Origin: RCIO01 sp035555795
GTDB taxonomy: Bacteria > Pseudomonadota > Alphaproteobacteria > Rhizobiales > Rhizobiaceae
Length of the DNA: 38,741 nt
Assembly (NCBI GenBank): GCA_035555795.1
Contig: DATMGE010000064.1
Span: 1 to 38,741 of the forward strand
Direction: 5' to 3'
Shown: piece after piece, positions 17,882 through 26,065 of the stretch
How the letters are laid out: every line of letters begins with the position of its first letter
Numbering within the stretch: the stretch's first letter is position 1
Position numbers and translations under genes: made by a program
The notes under the pieces: generated by a model
What the model was told of the DNA's origin: nothing
Seen by the model: the letters and a program-made list of their open reading frames with translations, nothing else
The model's database searches: none

Positions 17882-19072
17882 TTAGCGGTCGACCTCACCA
17901 AACACGATGTCGAGGGAACCCAGCACGGCGGACACGTCGGCCAGCATGTGGCCCTTGCACAGGAAATCCATGGCCTGCAAATGCGCGAAGCCGGGCGCGC
18001 GCAGCTTGCAGCGATAGGGCTTGTTGGTGCCGTCGGAGACGAGATAGACGCCGAACTCGCCCTTGGGCGCCTCGACGGCGGCGTAGACCTCGCCGGCCGG
18101 AACGCGATAGCCTTCCGTATAGAGCTTGAAGTGATGGATCAGCGCTTCCATCGAGCGCTTCATGGCCGCACGCTTCGGCGGCACGACCTTGCCGTCCATG
18201 TTGGAAACCGGTCCCACCTTCTCGTTGCCAAGGAGCAGGTCCACGCATTGGCGCATGATGCGGGCCGACTGGCGCATCTCTTCCATGCGAATGAGATAAC
18301 GGTCGTAGCAATCGCCGTTCTTGCCGATCGGAATATCGAATTCCATCTCGGGATAACATTCATAGGGCTGGCTCTTGCGCAGGTCCCACGCAGCACCCGA
18401 GCCGCGCACCATGACACCGGAGAAGCCCCACGCCCAGGCATCTTCCAGCGAGACGACGCCGATATCGACGTTGCGCTGCTTGAAGATGCGGTTTTCGGTC
18501 AGCAGGTCATCGAGATCGTCGATCGTCTTGAGGAATGGATCGATCCAGGCGCCGATATCGGCGACGAGCTGGTCCGGCAGGTCCTGATGCACGCCGCCGG
18601 GACGGAAATAGGCCGCATGCATGCGCGAACCCGAGGCGCGCTCATAGAACACCATCAGCTTCTCGCGCTCGACGAAGCCCCACAGCGGCGGGGTGAGCGC
18701 GCCGACGTCCATCGCCTGCGTCGTCACATTGAGGATGTGCGACATGATGCGGCCGATCTCGCAATAAAGCACGCGGATCAGCTGGCCGCGCTTCGGCACC
18801 TCGATGCCCAACAACCGCTCTACCGCAAGCGCGAAGGCATGCTCCTGGTTCATCGGCGCGCAATAGTCGAGCCGGTCGAGATAGGGCACGGCCTGAAGAT
18901 AGGTCTTGGCCTCCATCAGCTTCTCGGTGCCGCGATGGAGCAGCCCGATATGCGGATCGACGCGCTCGATCACCTCGCCATCAAGCTCGAGCACGAGGCG
19001 CAGAACGCCATGCGCAGCCGGATGCTGCGGACCGAAATTGATGTTGAAATTGCGGACATTGTGCTGGGTCAT
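17882..19072 (-). CDS. nuoD: NADH-quinone oxidoreductase subunit D
   Basis: A 396-aa, 49-kDa-type subunit of complex I that forms the quinone-binding site with NuoB. It is related to the large subunit of NiFe hydrogenases but lacks the metal cysteines. Signature segments are NFGPQHPAAHGVLRLVLEL, IGLLHRGTEKLMEAKTY and YLDRLDYCAPMNQEHAFAL. The C-terminus LGSLDIVFGEVDR is canonical. NuoC and NuoD are separate genes here, unlike the fused version of E. coli. The spacer to nuoC is 37 bases. Confidence 0.97.
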   Translation of the reverse strand: MTQHNVRNFNINFGPQHPAAHGVLRLVLELDGEVIERVDPHIGLLHRGTEKLMEAKTYLQAVPYLDRLDYCAPMNQEHAFALAVERLLGIEVPKRGQLIRVLYCEIGRIMSHILNVTTQAMDVGALTPPLWGFVEREKLMVFYERASGSRMHAAYFRPGGVHQDLPDQLVADIGAWIDPFLKTIDDLDDLLTENRIFKQRNVDIGVVSLEDAWAWGFSGVMVRGSGAAWDLRKSQPYECYPEMEFDIPIGKNGDCYDRYLIRMEEMRQSARIMRQCVDLLLGNEKVGPVSNMDGKVVPPKRAAMKRSMEALIHHFKLYTEGYRVPAGEVYAAVEAPKGEFGVYLVSDGTNKPYRCKLRAPGFAHLQAMDFLCKGHMLADVSAVLGSLDIVFGEVDR

Positions 19073-19109
19073 GAACGTGCCTTCGGCGCGACTAGTCGCT
19101 GCTCATCAT

Positions 19110-19712
19110 TCACTGCTTCGCTTTCTCATCTCCGGGCAGCACATAATCGGTGCCCTCCCATGGAGACAGGAAGTCGAAGTTGCGGAATTCCTGCTTGAGC
19201 ACGACCGGCTCGTAGATGACGCGCTTCACCTCGTCGTCGTAGCGCACCTCGACGAAGCCGGTGAGCGGAAAATCCTTGCGCAGCGGATGCCCCTCGAAAC
19301 CGTAATCGGTCAGGATCCGGCGCAGGTCCGGATGGCCAGTGAAGAGCACGCCATAGAGATCGTAGGTCTCGCGCTCGAACCAGTCCGCGCCCGGATAGAC
19401 GCTGGTGATCGACGGGACCGGCGTATCCTCGTCGGTCATCACCCGGATGCGCACGCGCTGATTGTGGCGCGGCGACAGCAGATGATAGACCACGTCGAAA
19501 CGACGCTCGCGGCCGGGATAATCCACGCCGCAAATATCGATGAAGGATATGAACTGGCACTGCACGTCGTTGCGCAGGAAACGCGCGACCTCGACGATAT
19601 CGCCGGCCGCCACGGTGAATGTCAGCTCACCATGGGCAAGGTCGGCTTCCTCAATCCGGCCATCGAGCTTCTCGCTCACATAGGCCGCAAGGTCCTTCAG
19701 CGATTCAGACAT
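19110..19712 (-). CDS. nuoC: NADH-quinone oxidoreductase subunit C
   Basis: A 200-aa, 30-kDa-type peripheral subunit of complex I. The family signature ERETYDLYGVLFTGHPDLRR is at residues 113-132, followed by LTDYGFEGHPLRKDFPLTG. The start MSESLKDLAAYVSEKL is chosen because the open frame upstream of it lies inside nuoB. It starts four bases after nuoB ends. Confidence 0.96.
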   Translation of the reverse strand: MSESLKDLAAYVSEKLDGRIEEADLAHGELTFTVAAGDIVEVARFLRNDVQCQFISFIDICGVDYPGRERRFDVVYHLLSPRHNQRVRIRVMTDEDTPVPSITSVYPGADWFERETYDLYGVLFTGHPDLRRILTDYGFEGHPLRKDFPLTGFVEVRYDDEVKRVIYEPVVLKQEFRNFDFLSPWEGTDYVLPGDEKAKQ

Positions 19713-19716
19713 CTTG

Positions 19717-20298
19717 TCACCGTTCGATCGTGCCGGTGCGGCGTATCTTCTTCTGCAGAAGAAGGATGCCGTAGAGCAGCGCCTCGGCCGATGGCGGGCA
19801 GCCGGGCACGTAGATATCCACCGGCACCACGCGGTCGCAGCCGCGCACCACCGAATAGGAATAATGGTAGTAGCCGCCGCCATTGGCGCAGGAGCCCATG
19901 GAGATGACGTAGCGCGGCTCGGGCATCTGGTCGTAGACCTTGCGCAGAGCCGGCGCCATCTTGTTGGTCAGCGTGCCGGCGACGATCATGACGTCCGACT
20001 GGCGCGGGCTGGCGCGGGGCGCCACGCCGAAGCGCTCGCTGTCATAGCGCGGCATGGATGTGTGGATCATCTCTACCGCGCAGCAGGCCAGGCCGAAGGT
20101 CATGAACATCAGCGAGCCGCTGCGCGCCCAGTTGATGAGCGCCGAGGACGAGGTGACGAGGAAACCCTTGTCCGAGAGTTCCGCATTGATGTCGCCGAAG
20201 AACGGGTCGTCCGCACCGAACGGCTTTCCGGTCTTCGGATCGACGATGCCCCGAGGGCTCGGGGACACCAGCGTCTGGGAGTTGTCGATCAATCCCAT
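19717..20298 (-). CDS. nuoB: NADH-quinone oxidoreductase subunit B
   Basis: A 193-aa subunit holding cluster N2, the last iron-sulfur centre before quinone. Ligand cysteines are the tandem pair C72-C73 (GLACCAVEM), C137 (MGSCANGGG) and C167 (YVPGCPPSAEAL). The start MGLIDNSQTLVSPSPRG lies inside the end of nuoA (10-base overlap), so the two are translationally coupled. The length is normal. Confidence 0.97.
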   Translation of the reverse strand: MGLIDNSQTLVSPSPRGIVDPKTGKPFGADDPFFGDINAELSDKGFLVTSSSALINWARSGSLMFMTFGLACCAVEMIHTSMPRYDSERFGVAPRASPRQSDVMIVAGTLTNKMAPALRKVYDQMPEPRYVISMGSCANGGGYYHYSYSVVRGCDRVVPVDIYVPGCPPSAEALLYGILLLQKKIRRTGTIER

Positions 20299-20654
20299 TC
20301 CAGTGCTCCCTTTTTCCATTCGTAGATGAAGCCGATGGTCAGCACCCCGAGGAAGATCATCATCGACCAGAAGCCAAGCATGCCGATCTCGCCGAAGGAG
20401 ACCGCCCAGGGGAAGAGAAAGGCGACTTCGAGATCGAAGATAATGAAGAGGATGGCCACGAGGTAGAACCGCACGTCGAATTTCATGCGCGCATCGTCGA
20501 ATGCGTTGAAACCGCACTCATAGGCCGAAAGCTTCTCCGGATCCGGGTTGCGATAGGCGACCAGGAAAGGCGCGATCGTCAGCACGACGCCGACCAGCAG
20601 CGCCACGCCAAGGAAGATCAGGACCGGCAAATATGAACTCAGCAATTCGCTCAT
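20289..20654 (-). CDS. nuoA: NADH-quinone oxidoreductase subunit A
   Basis: A 121-aa membrane subunit of complex I with three transmembrane helices. The loop near the quinone site includes KLSAYECGFNAFDDARMKFD, with the conserved cysteine, and the following YLVAILFIIFDLEVAFLFPWA is characteristic. It is the first gene of the long minus-strand unit; a GAGG site lies 8-11 bases before its ATG. The transcript start must lie in 20655-21008. Confidence 0.97.
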   Translation of the reverse strand: MSELLSSYLPVLIFLGVALLVGVVLTIAPFLVAYRNPDPEKLSAYECGFNAFDDARMKFDVRFYLVAILFIIFDLEVAFLFPWAVSFGEIGMLGFWSMMIFLGVLTIGFIYEWKKGALEWD

Positions 20655-21008
20655 CTCAGCCTCACTGTCTCGTGGTCACATGATGTTACCATCACAGGAG
20701 CGGTGCAACTGCGATGATCGTCCAGAGGACGTGCCGCAACCATCAAGCCCCATGTTGCATTGCGGCGATGGGTTACCGCAGGCTCCCTCGTGACGCAAGC
20801 ACTGTAATCGGGCGCGGCGAAGCTGCACCCATCTGTCGCAGGCGGACGTTGCGTCAGCCTGTCTTGCCGGGCCGCACCGCGCCGCATGGGGCGCTGGATG
20901 ATGGACAATCGGCCAGAAATAGTCCATCGGAAGGCCGCCGGACATCCCGCGACAGCCTGCTTCGCCCGGATGAGAAGCCGACGCACATCGTCTGCAGAAG
21001 TGCTAGCA
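20655..21008. promoter_or_regulatory. Divergent intergenic region between nuoA and the GT2 gene
   Basis: This 354-base stretch must carry the nuo operon promoter (minus strand) and the promoter of the envelope cluster (plus strand). The best minus-strand -35-like box is TTGCAC (20708-20703), but no well-spaced -10 box follows. Several frames are open here but none has a good start, ribosome site or recognisable product. No hairpin plus T-run and no clear operator was found. Confidence 0.6.
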
Positions 21009-21749
21009 ATGCCCGATAAAAGCCCCATCGACATCTCCGTGGTGATTCCCGCGCGTGACGAGATCGAAAACCTCCCGCCGCTGCTGGACGAGATCCATGC
21101 CGCGCTGGCGGGACGCGAATATGAGATCATCGTGATGGACGACGGCTCGACCGACGGCAGCGACCGCATGCTGGCGGAGCGCATGGCGCAGGATGCGCGC
21201 CTGCGCACCGTCCGCAACGAAAGGTCGCTGGGCCAGAGCGCCAGCGTCTATATGGGCGCGCGCCTGGCGCGCGGGCGCTTCGTGATGACGATGGACGGCG
21301 ACGGGCAGGACGATCCCGCCTTCCTGCCGGCCATGCTGGTCGCGCTCGAGGGCGACAGCGATGTCGGCCTCGCCGCCGGCCAGCGCGTCAACCGCCGCGA
21401 CAACTGGCAAAAGCGCATCGGATCGCGGATCGCCAATGCGGTGCGCGGCTGGATGCTCGGCGACAATACGCGCGACACCGGCTGCGGCCTGAAGGCATTT
21501 CGCCGCGACGCATTCCTCGACCTGCCATATTTCGAAACCATGCACCGCTTCCTGCCGGCGCTGTTCCTGACCGACGGGTGGAAGATCGCCCATGTCGACG
21601 TGGTCAACCGCCCGCGCATGCACGGAACCTCCAAATACGGGATCATCGACCGGCTCATGGCCGGCCTGCTCGACCTTTTCGGCGTGTCCTGGATCCGCAA
21701 GCGCCGCCGCCGGAACCCGATGCCCCGCCTGAGAGAACTGGAACGATGA
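21009..21749 (+). CDS. GT2 glycosyltransferase, polyprenyl-phosphate sugar synthase type
   Basis: A 246-aa GT-A fold enzyme of the dolichyl-phosphate-mannose synthase/ArnC group, which moves a sugar from a nucleotide carrier to a polyprenyl phosphate on the cytoplasmic membrane face. Visible motifs are SVVIPARDEIENLPPLL, MDDGSTDGSD, the catalytic MDGDGQDDP, and GCGLKAFRRDAF. It has no transmembrane segments, unlike ArnC. The start MPDKSPIDISVV fits the family; the frame is open upstream but that part is not GT2-like. Its stop overlaps the next gene's start (ATGA). With UDP-GlcA and UDP-GalA makers downstream, galacturonic acid is a good guess for the sugar (compare RgtE of Rhizobium). That guess is inference. 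Confidence 0.88.
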   Translation: MPDKSPIDISVVIPARDEIENLPPLLDEIHAALAGREYEIIVMDDGSTDGSDRMLAERMAQDARLRTVRNERSLGQSASVYMGARLARGRFVMTMDGDGQDDPAFLPAMLVALEGDSDVGLAAGQRVNRRDNWQKRIGSRIANAVRGWMLGDNTRDTGCGLKAFRRDAFLDLPYFETMHRFLPALFLTDGWKIAHVDVVNRPRMHGTSKYGIIDRLMAGLLDLFGVSWIRKRRRRNPMPRLRELER

Positions 21750-22051
21750 TATCCATGATCGGAATTGAAAAGATCTGGCTGCTGATAGGCTTTCTCGGCC
21801 AGGGGCTGTTTTCGGCGCGCTTCCTCGTTCAGTGGATCGCCAGCGAGCGGGCACGCAAGTCTGTCATTCCGGCAGCCTTCTGGTTCTTCTCCATCGCCGG
21901 CGGCGTGACGCTGCTCGCCTATGCGATCTACCGTCAGGATCCTGTCTTCATCGTCGGCCAGGCAGCGGGCCTCATCATCTATGCTCGCAACGTCTATTTC
22001 GTGCTGCTGGAACGCCGCAGCGGGAAGGCCGACACCGCTGCGACCAACTAG
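21746..22051 (+). CDS. LAB_N (lipid-A biosynthesis N-terminal domain) small membrane protein
   Basis: A 101-aa protein with three predicted transmembrane helices (about residues 7-27, 43-61 and 68-88). Family features include GQGLFSARFLVQWIASERA, PAAFWFFSIAGG and GLIIYARNVYF. This domain occurs fused to LpxB in some species and alone beside polyprenyl-sugar synthase genes in others. Its ATG overlaps the GT2 stop by four bases, suggesting the two products work together, perhaps with the small protein anchoring the soluble GT2 enzyme or helping to flip the lipid-linked sugar. The precise function is unknown. Confidence 0.9.
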   Translation: MISMIGIEKIWLLIGFLGQGLFSARFLVQWIASERARKSVIPAAFWFFSIAGGVTLLAYAIYRQDPVFIVGQAAGLIIYARNVYFVLLERRSGKADTAATN

Positions 22052-22064
22052 CGCGCTGCAAGCC

Positions 22065-23669
22065 GTGTCGCGCTTCCTCGCCTTCTGCGACCGCCATCCG
22101 GTCCTGACCATATCGCTGCTCGTGGCTTGCCAGCAGGTGCTCACTCTGTGGTCGCGTGACCTGTGGTGGTCGGATGAAGTCCGCCAGGCGGACGTGCTGC
22201 GCAACCTGCTGGACGGCCACTGGATCGCGCTGCGGCTCAACGATTTCCCCTACCCCGACAAGCCGCCGCTCTATTTCTGGCTTCAGGGCGCCGTGGCGAC
22301 CATTCTCGGTTCGACGGAACCGCATGCGATCCTGATCGGGCTGGCGCTGACCGTCGCCTTCTTCATGCTCAGCGCCTATGCGATGGCGCGCCTCATGGAT
22401 TTTCCACCGTCGACCGGGCTCGTCGCAGTGGCCATCATGGGGACGGCAAATTACCTCCTTTTCCTCTCGCACTATGCCCGCATGGACTTTCTGTTCGTGG
22501 GCTTCATCGCGCTCGCATGGGGCTGCTTCTGGCGCGCTTCGCAGGATTCCCGCTGGCGCTGGATGATCCTCGGCTTCACTACCGCTTCCGTCGCGACCAT
22601 GGTCAAGGGGCCGTTCGGCTTCCTGCTGCCGCTCGGTGCGCTCATCGCCTTCCTGGTCTGGAAGCGCGAGCCGAGACGGCTGCTTTCAGCCGATGTCGTG
22701 CTTGGCCTCGTCATTCTCATGGCGACCGTGCTGGCCTGGATCGGCGGCATCGCGCTGGCGGAAGGCTTCGACTATGTGCGGTTCATCTTCTCCGACCAGA
22801 TCGTCTCGCGCGGCGTAAGGAACGCCACCAACCCGTTCAATTATCTGCTCTATCTACTGTTGCTGCCGGCGGTCTTCATGCCCTGGACAACGGGGCTTGC
22901 CACGCTGCTCCTGCGGCAGCGCGGTGCCCGGCCGCCATCGGATCCCCGCGACGCCTTCCTCTGGTGCACGGGCATCAGCGGGCTGGTGATTCTCTCGCTC
23001 GTCGGCGAGAAGCACGATTACTACCTGCTGCCGCTCTTCGTCCCGCTGGCGCTGATCGCGGCGGGAGCATTGCTGCGCGCCTCCGGGCGTGATCGCGCCA
23101 GTTCGTGGAAAGCCATGGCCGCGACGCTGGCGATCGCCGGCCTTCTGCTGCCGCTGATTCCCTCCTTCCTCCCCTATGCGATCTCCATGCCGGGCGTCCT
23201 TGCCTGCGCAGCCCTCCTGCTTGCGGCGGCGGTGGCGATATTCGTCCTGCGTCACAAGCCGGTCCATGCGCCGCTCGGCGCGCTGGTCGTCATCCAGATG
23301 CTGTGGGTCAATGTTCTCGCCATCGCGGTCATGCCTTCGCTCGACCCGGTGATGAGCCCGCGCGCCATCGCGGAAGCCGTCAGGCCCTATGTCGAACGCG
23401 GCTATGCACCGGCTGCGTGGGACATGACCGGCGGCGACTTCGCCTATCATCTGCGCCAGCCCTATGCCGAGCGGTTCGCCGACCGGCAGGCCCTCGCCGA
23501 CTGGCTTGCCGACCGGCCGGCGGCGGTGCTTGCAACGCCGGTCGCAGCCTGGGATCGGCTGGACCTAGAGGCCATGGGCCTGCGCGAAGCCGCGCGTGTC
23601 GGCATGGCCGGCGACATCATCGTCATCGGCCTGCATGGAATGGCGGGCGAGTTGCCTCGCGCGCCGTGA
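22065..23669 (+). CDS. ArnT/Rgt-type polyprenyl-phosphate sugar:lipid A or core glycosyltransferase
   Basis: A 534-aa integral membrane GT-C glycosyltransferase (PMT_2/GT39-GT83 group) with about 11-12 transmembrane helices. The first periplasmic loop has the catalytic acidic motif WWSDEVRQADVLRNLL, then FPYPDKPPLYFWLQG. LVGEKHDYYLLPLFVPLAL is also typical. Such enzymes transfer a sugar (L-Ara4N or GalA in known cases) from a polyprenyl carrier to lipid A or LPS core in the periplasm. The start is taken as GTG 22065, 13 bases after the LAB_N stop. An in-frame ATG at 21981 would overlap that gene by 71 bases and give a non-family N-terminus. No clear ribosome site is seen at GTG, so the start is uncertain. 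Confidence 0.85.
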   Translation: MSRFLAFCDRHPVLTISLLVACQQVLTLWSRDLWWSDEVRQADVLRNLLDGHWIALRLNDFPYPDKPPLYFWLQGAVATILGSTEPHAILIGLALTVAFFMLSAYAMARLMDFPPSTGLVAVAIMGTANYLLFLSHYARMDFLFVGFIALAWGCFWRASQDSRWRWMILGFTTASVATMVKGPFGFLLPLGALIAFLVWKREPRRLLSADVVLGLVILMATVLAWIGGIALAEGFDYVRFIFSDQIVSRGVRNATNPFNYLLYLLLLPAVFMPWTTGLATLLLRQRGARPPSDPRDAFLWCTGISGLVILSLVGEKHDYYLLPLFVPLALIAAGALLRASGRDRASSWKAMAATLAIAGLLLPLIPSFLPYAISMPGVLACAALLLAAAVAIFVLRHKPVHAPLGALVVIQMLWVNVLAIAVMPSLDPVMSPRAIAEAVRPYVERGYAPAAWDMTGGDFAYHLRQPYAERFADRQALADWLADRPAAVLATPVAAWDRLDLEAMGLREAARVGMAGDIIVIGLHGMAGELPRAP

Positions 23670-23708
23670 GGGCGTAAGCGGCAGCCATTGCTGCAGGAGA
23701 TTGCCTGA

Positions 23709-25031
23709 ATGCGGATTGCAATTGTCGGCTCCGGCTATGTCGGGCTGGTCAGCGGCGCCTGCTTCGCCGATTTCGGCCACACGGTCACGTGCATCGACCG
23801 CGATACGGAGCGCGTCGCGGCATTGCAGCGGGGCGAGATGCCGATCTACGAACCGGGCCTTGCCGAACTCGTCGCCTCCAATGTGCAGGCGGGGCGGCTC
23901 GATTTCGCCGTCGGTATGGAGGAGGCCGTGCCGCAGGCGGATGTCGTCTTCCTTGCCGTCGGCACGCCATCGCGCCGCGGTGACGGCCATGCCGACCTCA
24001 CCCATGTCTATGACGCAGCGCGCGAAGTGGCGCAGCTCATCACGGGCTTCACGGTCATCGCGGTGAAGTCCACCGTTCCGGTGGGCACCGGCGACGAGGT
24101 CGAGAAGATCGTGCGCGACGCCCGGCCCGATGCAGATTTCGCCGCCGTATCCAATCCTGAATTCCTGCGCGAGGGGGCGGCCATCGGCGATTTCAAGCGT
24201 CCGGACCGCATCATCGTCGGCATCGAGGACGAGCGCGCCCGAGCCGCCATGACCGATGTCTACCGCCCGCTCTCGCTCAACGAACCGCCGCTCCTGTTCA
24301 TGTCGCGCCGGGCGGCGGAACTGACGAAATATGCGGCCAACGCCTTCCTCGCCATGAAGATCACCTTCATCAATGAGATGGCGGACCTGTGCGAGGCGGT
24401 AGACGCCAATGTGCAGGACGTGGCCCGCGGCATCGGCCTCGACCGCCGGATCGGGCCGAAATTCCTGCATGCGGGGCCGGGCTATGGCGGCTCGTGCTTT
24501 CCCAAGGACGCGCTTGCCCTCACCCAGACGGCGCAGGATGCGGGCAGCCCGGTGCGCCTCATCGAAACCACGGTCGACATCAACGACAAGCGCAAGCGCG
24601 CCATGGTCGAGCGTGTAGTCGCCGCCTGCGGCGGCAGCGTCGCCGGCAAGACGATCGCCCTGCTCGGCCTCACCTTCAAGCCGAACACCGACGACATGCG
24701 CGAGGCGCCGTCCATCGAGCTGGTCGCCGGCCTTGCCGCCGCCGGCGCCACCGTCCGCGCCTACGATCCGCAGGGCATGAAGGCGGCCGCGCCGCTCATG
24801 CCCGACATCACCACCTTCGGCCGCGATTCCTACGATGCCGCCGAGGGCGCCGACGCGCTGGTGATCGTCACTGAATGGGATGAATTCCGCGCACTTGACC
24901 TGCCTCGCATCGGAAGCCTGATGCGCAACCGCACCATTGTGGACCTGCGCAACATCTATCGCGGTCCGGAGGTGCGCAGGCTGGGCTTCGCCTATACGAG
25001 CATCGGCCGGCCGAAAGTGGACAGGGACTGA
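23709..25031 (+). CDS. ugd: UDP-glucose 6-dehydrogenase
   Basis: A 440-aa enzyme oxidising UDP-glucose to UDP-glucuronate with two NAD+. The N-terminal Rossmann motif is VGSGYVGLVSG (residues 6-16). The catalytic cysteine is C263 in GPGYGGSCFPKDALAL, and GLTFKPNTDDMREAPS lies in the C-terminal domain. It is called rkpK in Sinorhizobium. The start has an AGGAG ribosome site 10 bases upstream. The following epimerase gene begins two bases after its stop, so the two steps UDP-Glc to UDP-GlcA to UDP-GalA are encoded together. Confidence 0.97.
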   Translation: MRIAIVGSGYVGLVSGACFADFGHTVTCIDRDTERVAALQRGEMPIYEPGLAELVASNVQAGRLDFAVGMEEAVPQADVVFLAVGTPSRRGDGHADLTHVYDAAREVAQLITGFTVIAVKSTVPVGTGDEVEKIVRDARPDADFAAVSNPEFLREGAAIGDFKRPDRIIVGIEDERARAAMTDVYRPLSLNEPPLLFMSRRAAELTKYAANAFLAMKITFINEMADLCEAVDANVQDVARGIGLDRRIGPKFLHAGPGYGGSCFPKDALALTQTAQDAGSPVRLIETTVDINDKRKRAMVERVVAACGGSVAGKTIALLGLTFKPNTDDMREAPSIELVAGLAAAGATVRAYDPQGMKAAAPLMPDITTFGRDSYDAAEGADALVIVTEWDEFRALDLPRIGSLMRNRTIVDLRNIYRGPEVRRLGFAYTSIGRPKVDRD

Positions 25032-25033
25032 CG

Positions 25034-26065
25034 ATGCGCATCCTTTTGACGGGCAGCGCCGGCTTCATCGGCTTCCATCTCGCCAAGCGGCTCGTGGCCG
25101 ATGGCCATCTGGTCGTCGGCATCGACGGCATGACGCCTTATTACGACGTGCGGCTGAAACGGCGCCGGCATGAGATCCTTGCCCGCAGCAACGGTTTTCG
25201 CGCCCATGAAGTCATGCTGGAGGATCGCGACGCACTGGCCCGCGCAGCAGAGGATTGCCGGCCCGACATCATCATCCACCTCGCCGCGCAGGCGGGCGTG
25301 CGCTACAGCCTCGAAAACCCGCGCGCTTATGTGGACACCAACCTGACAGGCACCTTCAACCTTCTGGAAGTGGCGCGCGAATACCAGCCCGCGCATCTGC
25401 TTTTCGCCTCGACCAGCTCCGTCTATGGCGCGAACACGAAAATCCCCTTCCGCGAGACCGATGCGGCGGATCATCCCCTCACCCTCTACGCCGCCACCAA
25501 GAAGGCCGGCGAGGCGATGTCGCATTCCTACGCGCATCTGTGGAAAGTGCCGACGACCTGCTTCCGCTTCTTCACAGTCTACGGCCCGTGGGGCCGGCCG
25601 GACATGGCATTGTTCAAGTTCGTCGACGCTATCGAGAAGGGCCAGCCGATCGACATCTATGGCGAGGGACGGATGCGGCGCGACTTCACCTATGTCGCGG
25701 ATCTGGTCGAGGCGATCTGCCGCCTGATCCCGCTCTCGCCTCGCGAAGGCGAACCGCTGGCGACCGCGATGGACACGCTCTCACCCGCCGCGCCGTGGCG
25801 GGTGGTGAACATAGCTGGCGGCAATCCAGTGGGCCTGCTGGATTTCGTCGAGACCGTCGAGAATGCGCTCGGTCGCAAGGCGATCCGCAACATGCTGCCG
25901 ATGCAAAAGGGCGACGTTGTCGAAACCTTTGCCGATGCCAGCCTGCTGCAGACGCTGACCGGCTTCCTGCCCTCGGTGACGGTCGAGGAGGGCGTGCGCG
26001 CATTCGTGGACTGGTATCGCAGCGACTATCAGGCCTTGCTGCGCGGCGGTACGACAGGCCTATAG
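25034..26065 (+). CDS. lspL: UDP-glucuronate 4-epimerase (UDP-galacturonate-forming)
   Basis: A 343-aa extended short-chain dehydrogenase/reductase. The NAD-binding motif is TGSAGFIGFH (residues 6-15), the active-site SSVYG is at 128-132, and the catalytic YxxxK is Y152/K156 (TLYAATKKAGE). RFFTVYGPWGRPDMALFKF is characteristic of LspL/Cap1J UDP-GlcA epimerases. It converts UDP-GlcA to UDP-GalA, the precursor of galacturonate in rhizobial LPS and capsule. It follows ugd by two bases, and its 3' end overlaps the convergent O-antigen-ligase-like gene by 37 bases. A different UDP-uronate epimerase activity is possible but less likely. Confidence 0.93.
   Translation: MRILLTGSAGFIGFHLAKRLVADGHLVVGIDGMTPYYDVRLKRRRHEILARSNGFRAHEVMLEDRDALARAAEDCRPDIIIHLAAQAGVRYSLENPRAYVDTNLTGTFNLLEVAREYQPAHLLFASTSSVYGANTKIPFRETDAADHPLTLYAATKKAGEAMSHSYAHLWKVPTTCFRFFTVYGPWGRPDMALFKFVDAIEKGQPIDIYGEGRMRRDFTYVADLVEAICRLIPLSPREGEPLATAMDTLSPAAPWRVVNIAGGNPVGLLDFVETVENALGRKAIRNMLPMQKGDVVETFADASLLQTLTGFLPSVTVEEGVRAFVDWYRSDYQALLRGGTTGL

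Noticed and set aside
20676..20945. Short minus-strand frames in the nuoA/GT2 divergent region
   Set aside because: No ribosome site, no coupling to nuoA, composition unlike a protein gene, and the region must hold promoters.
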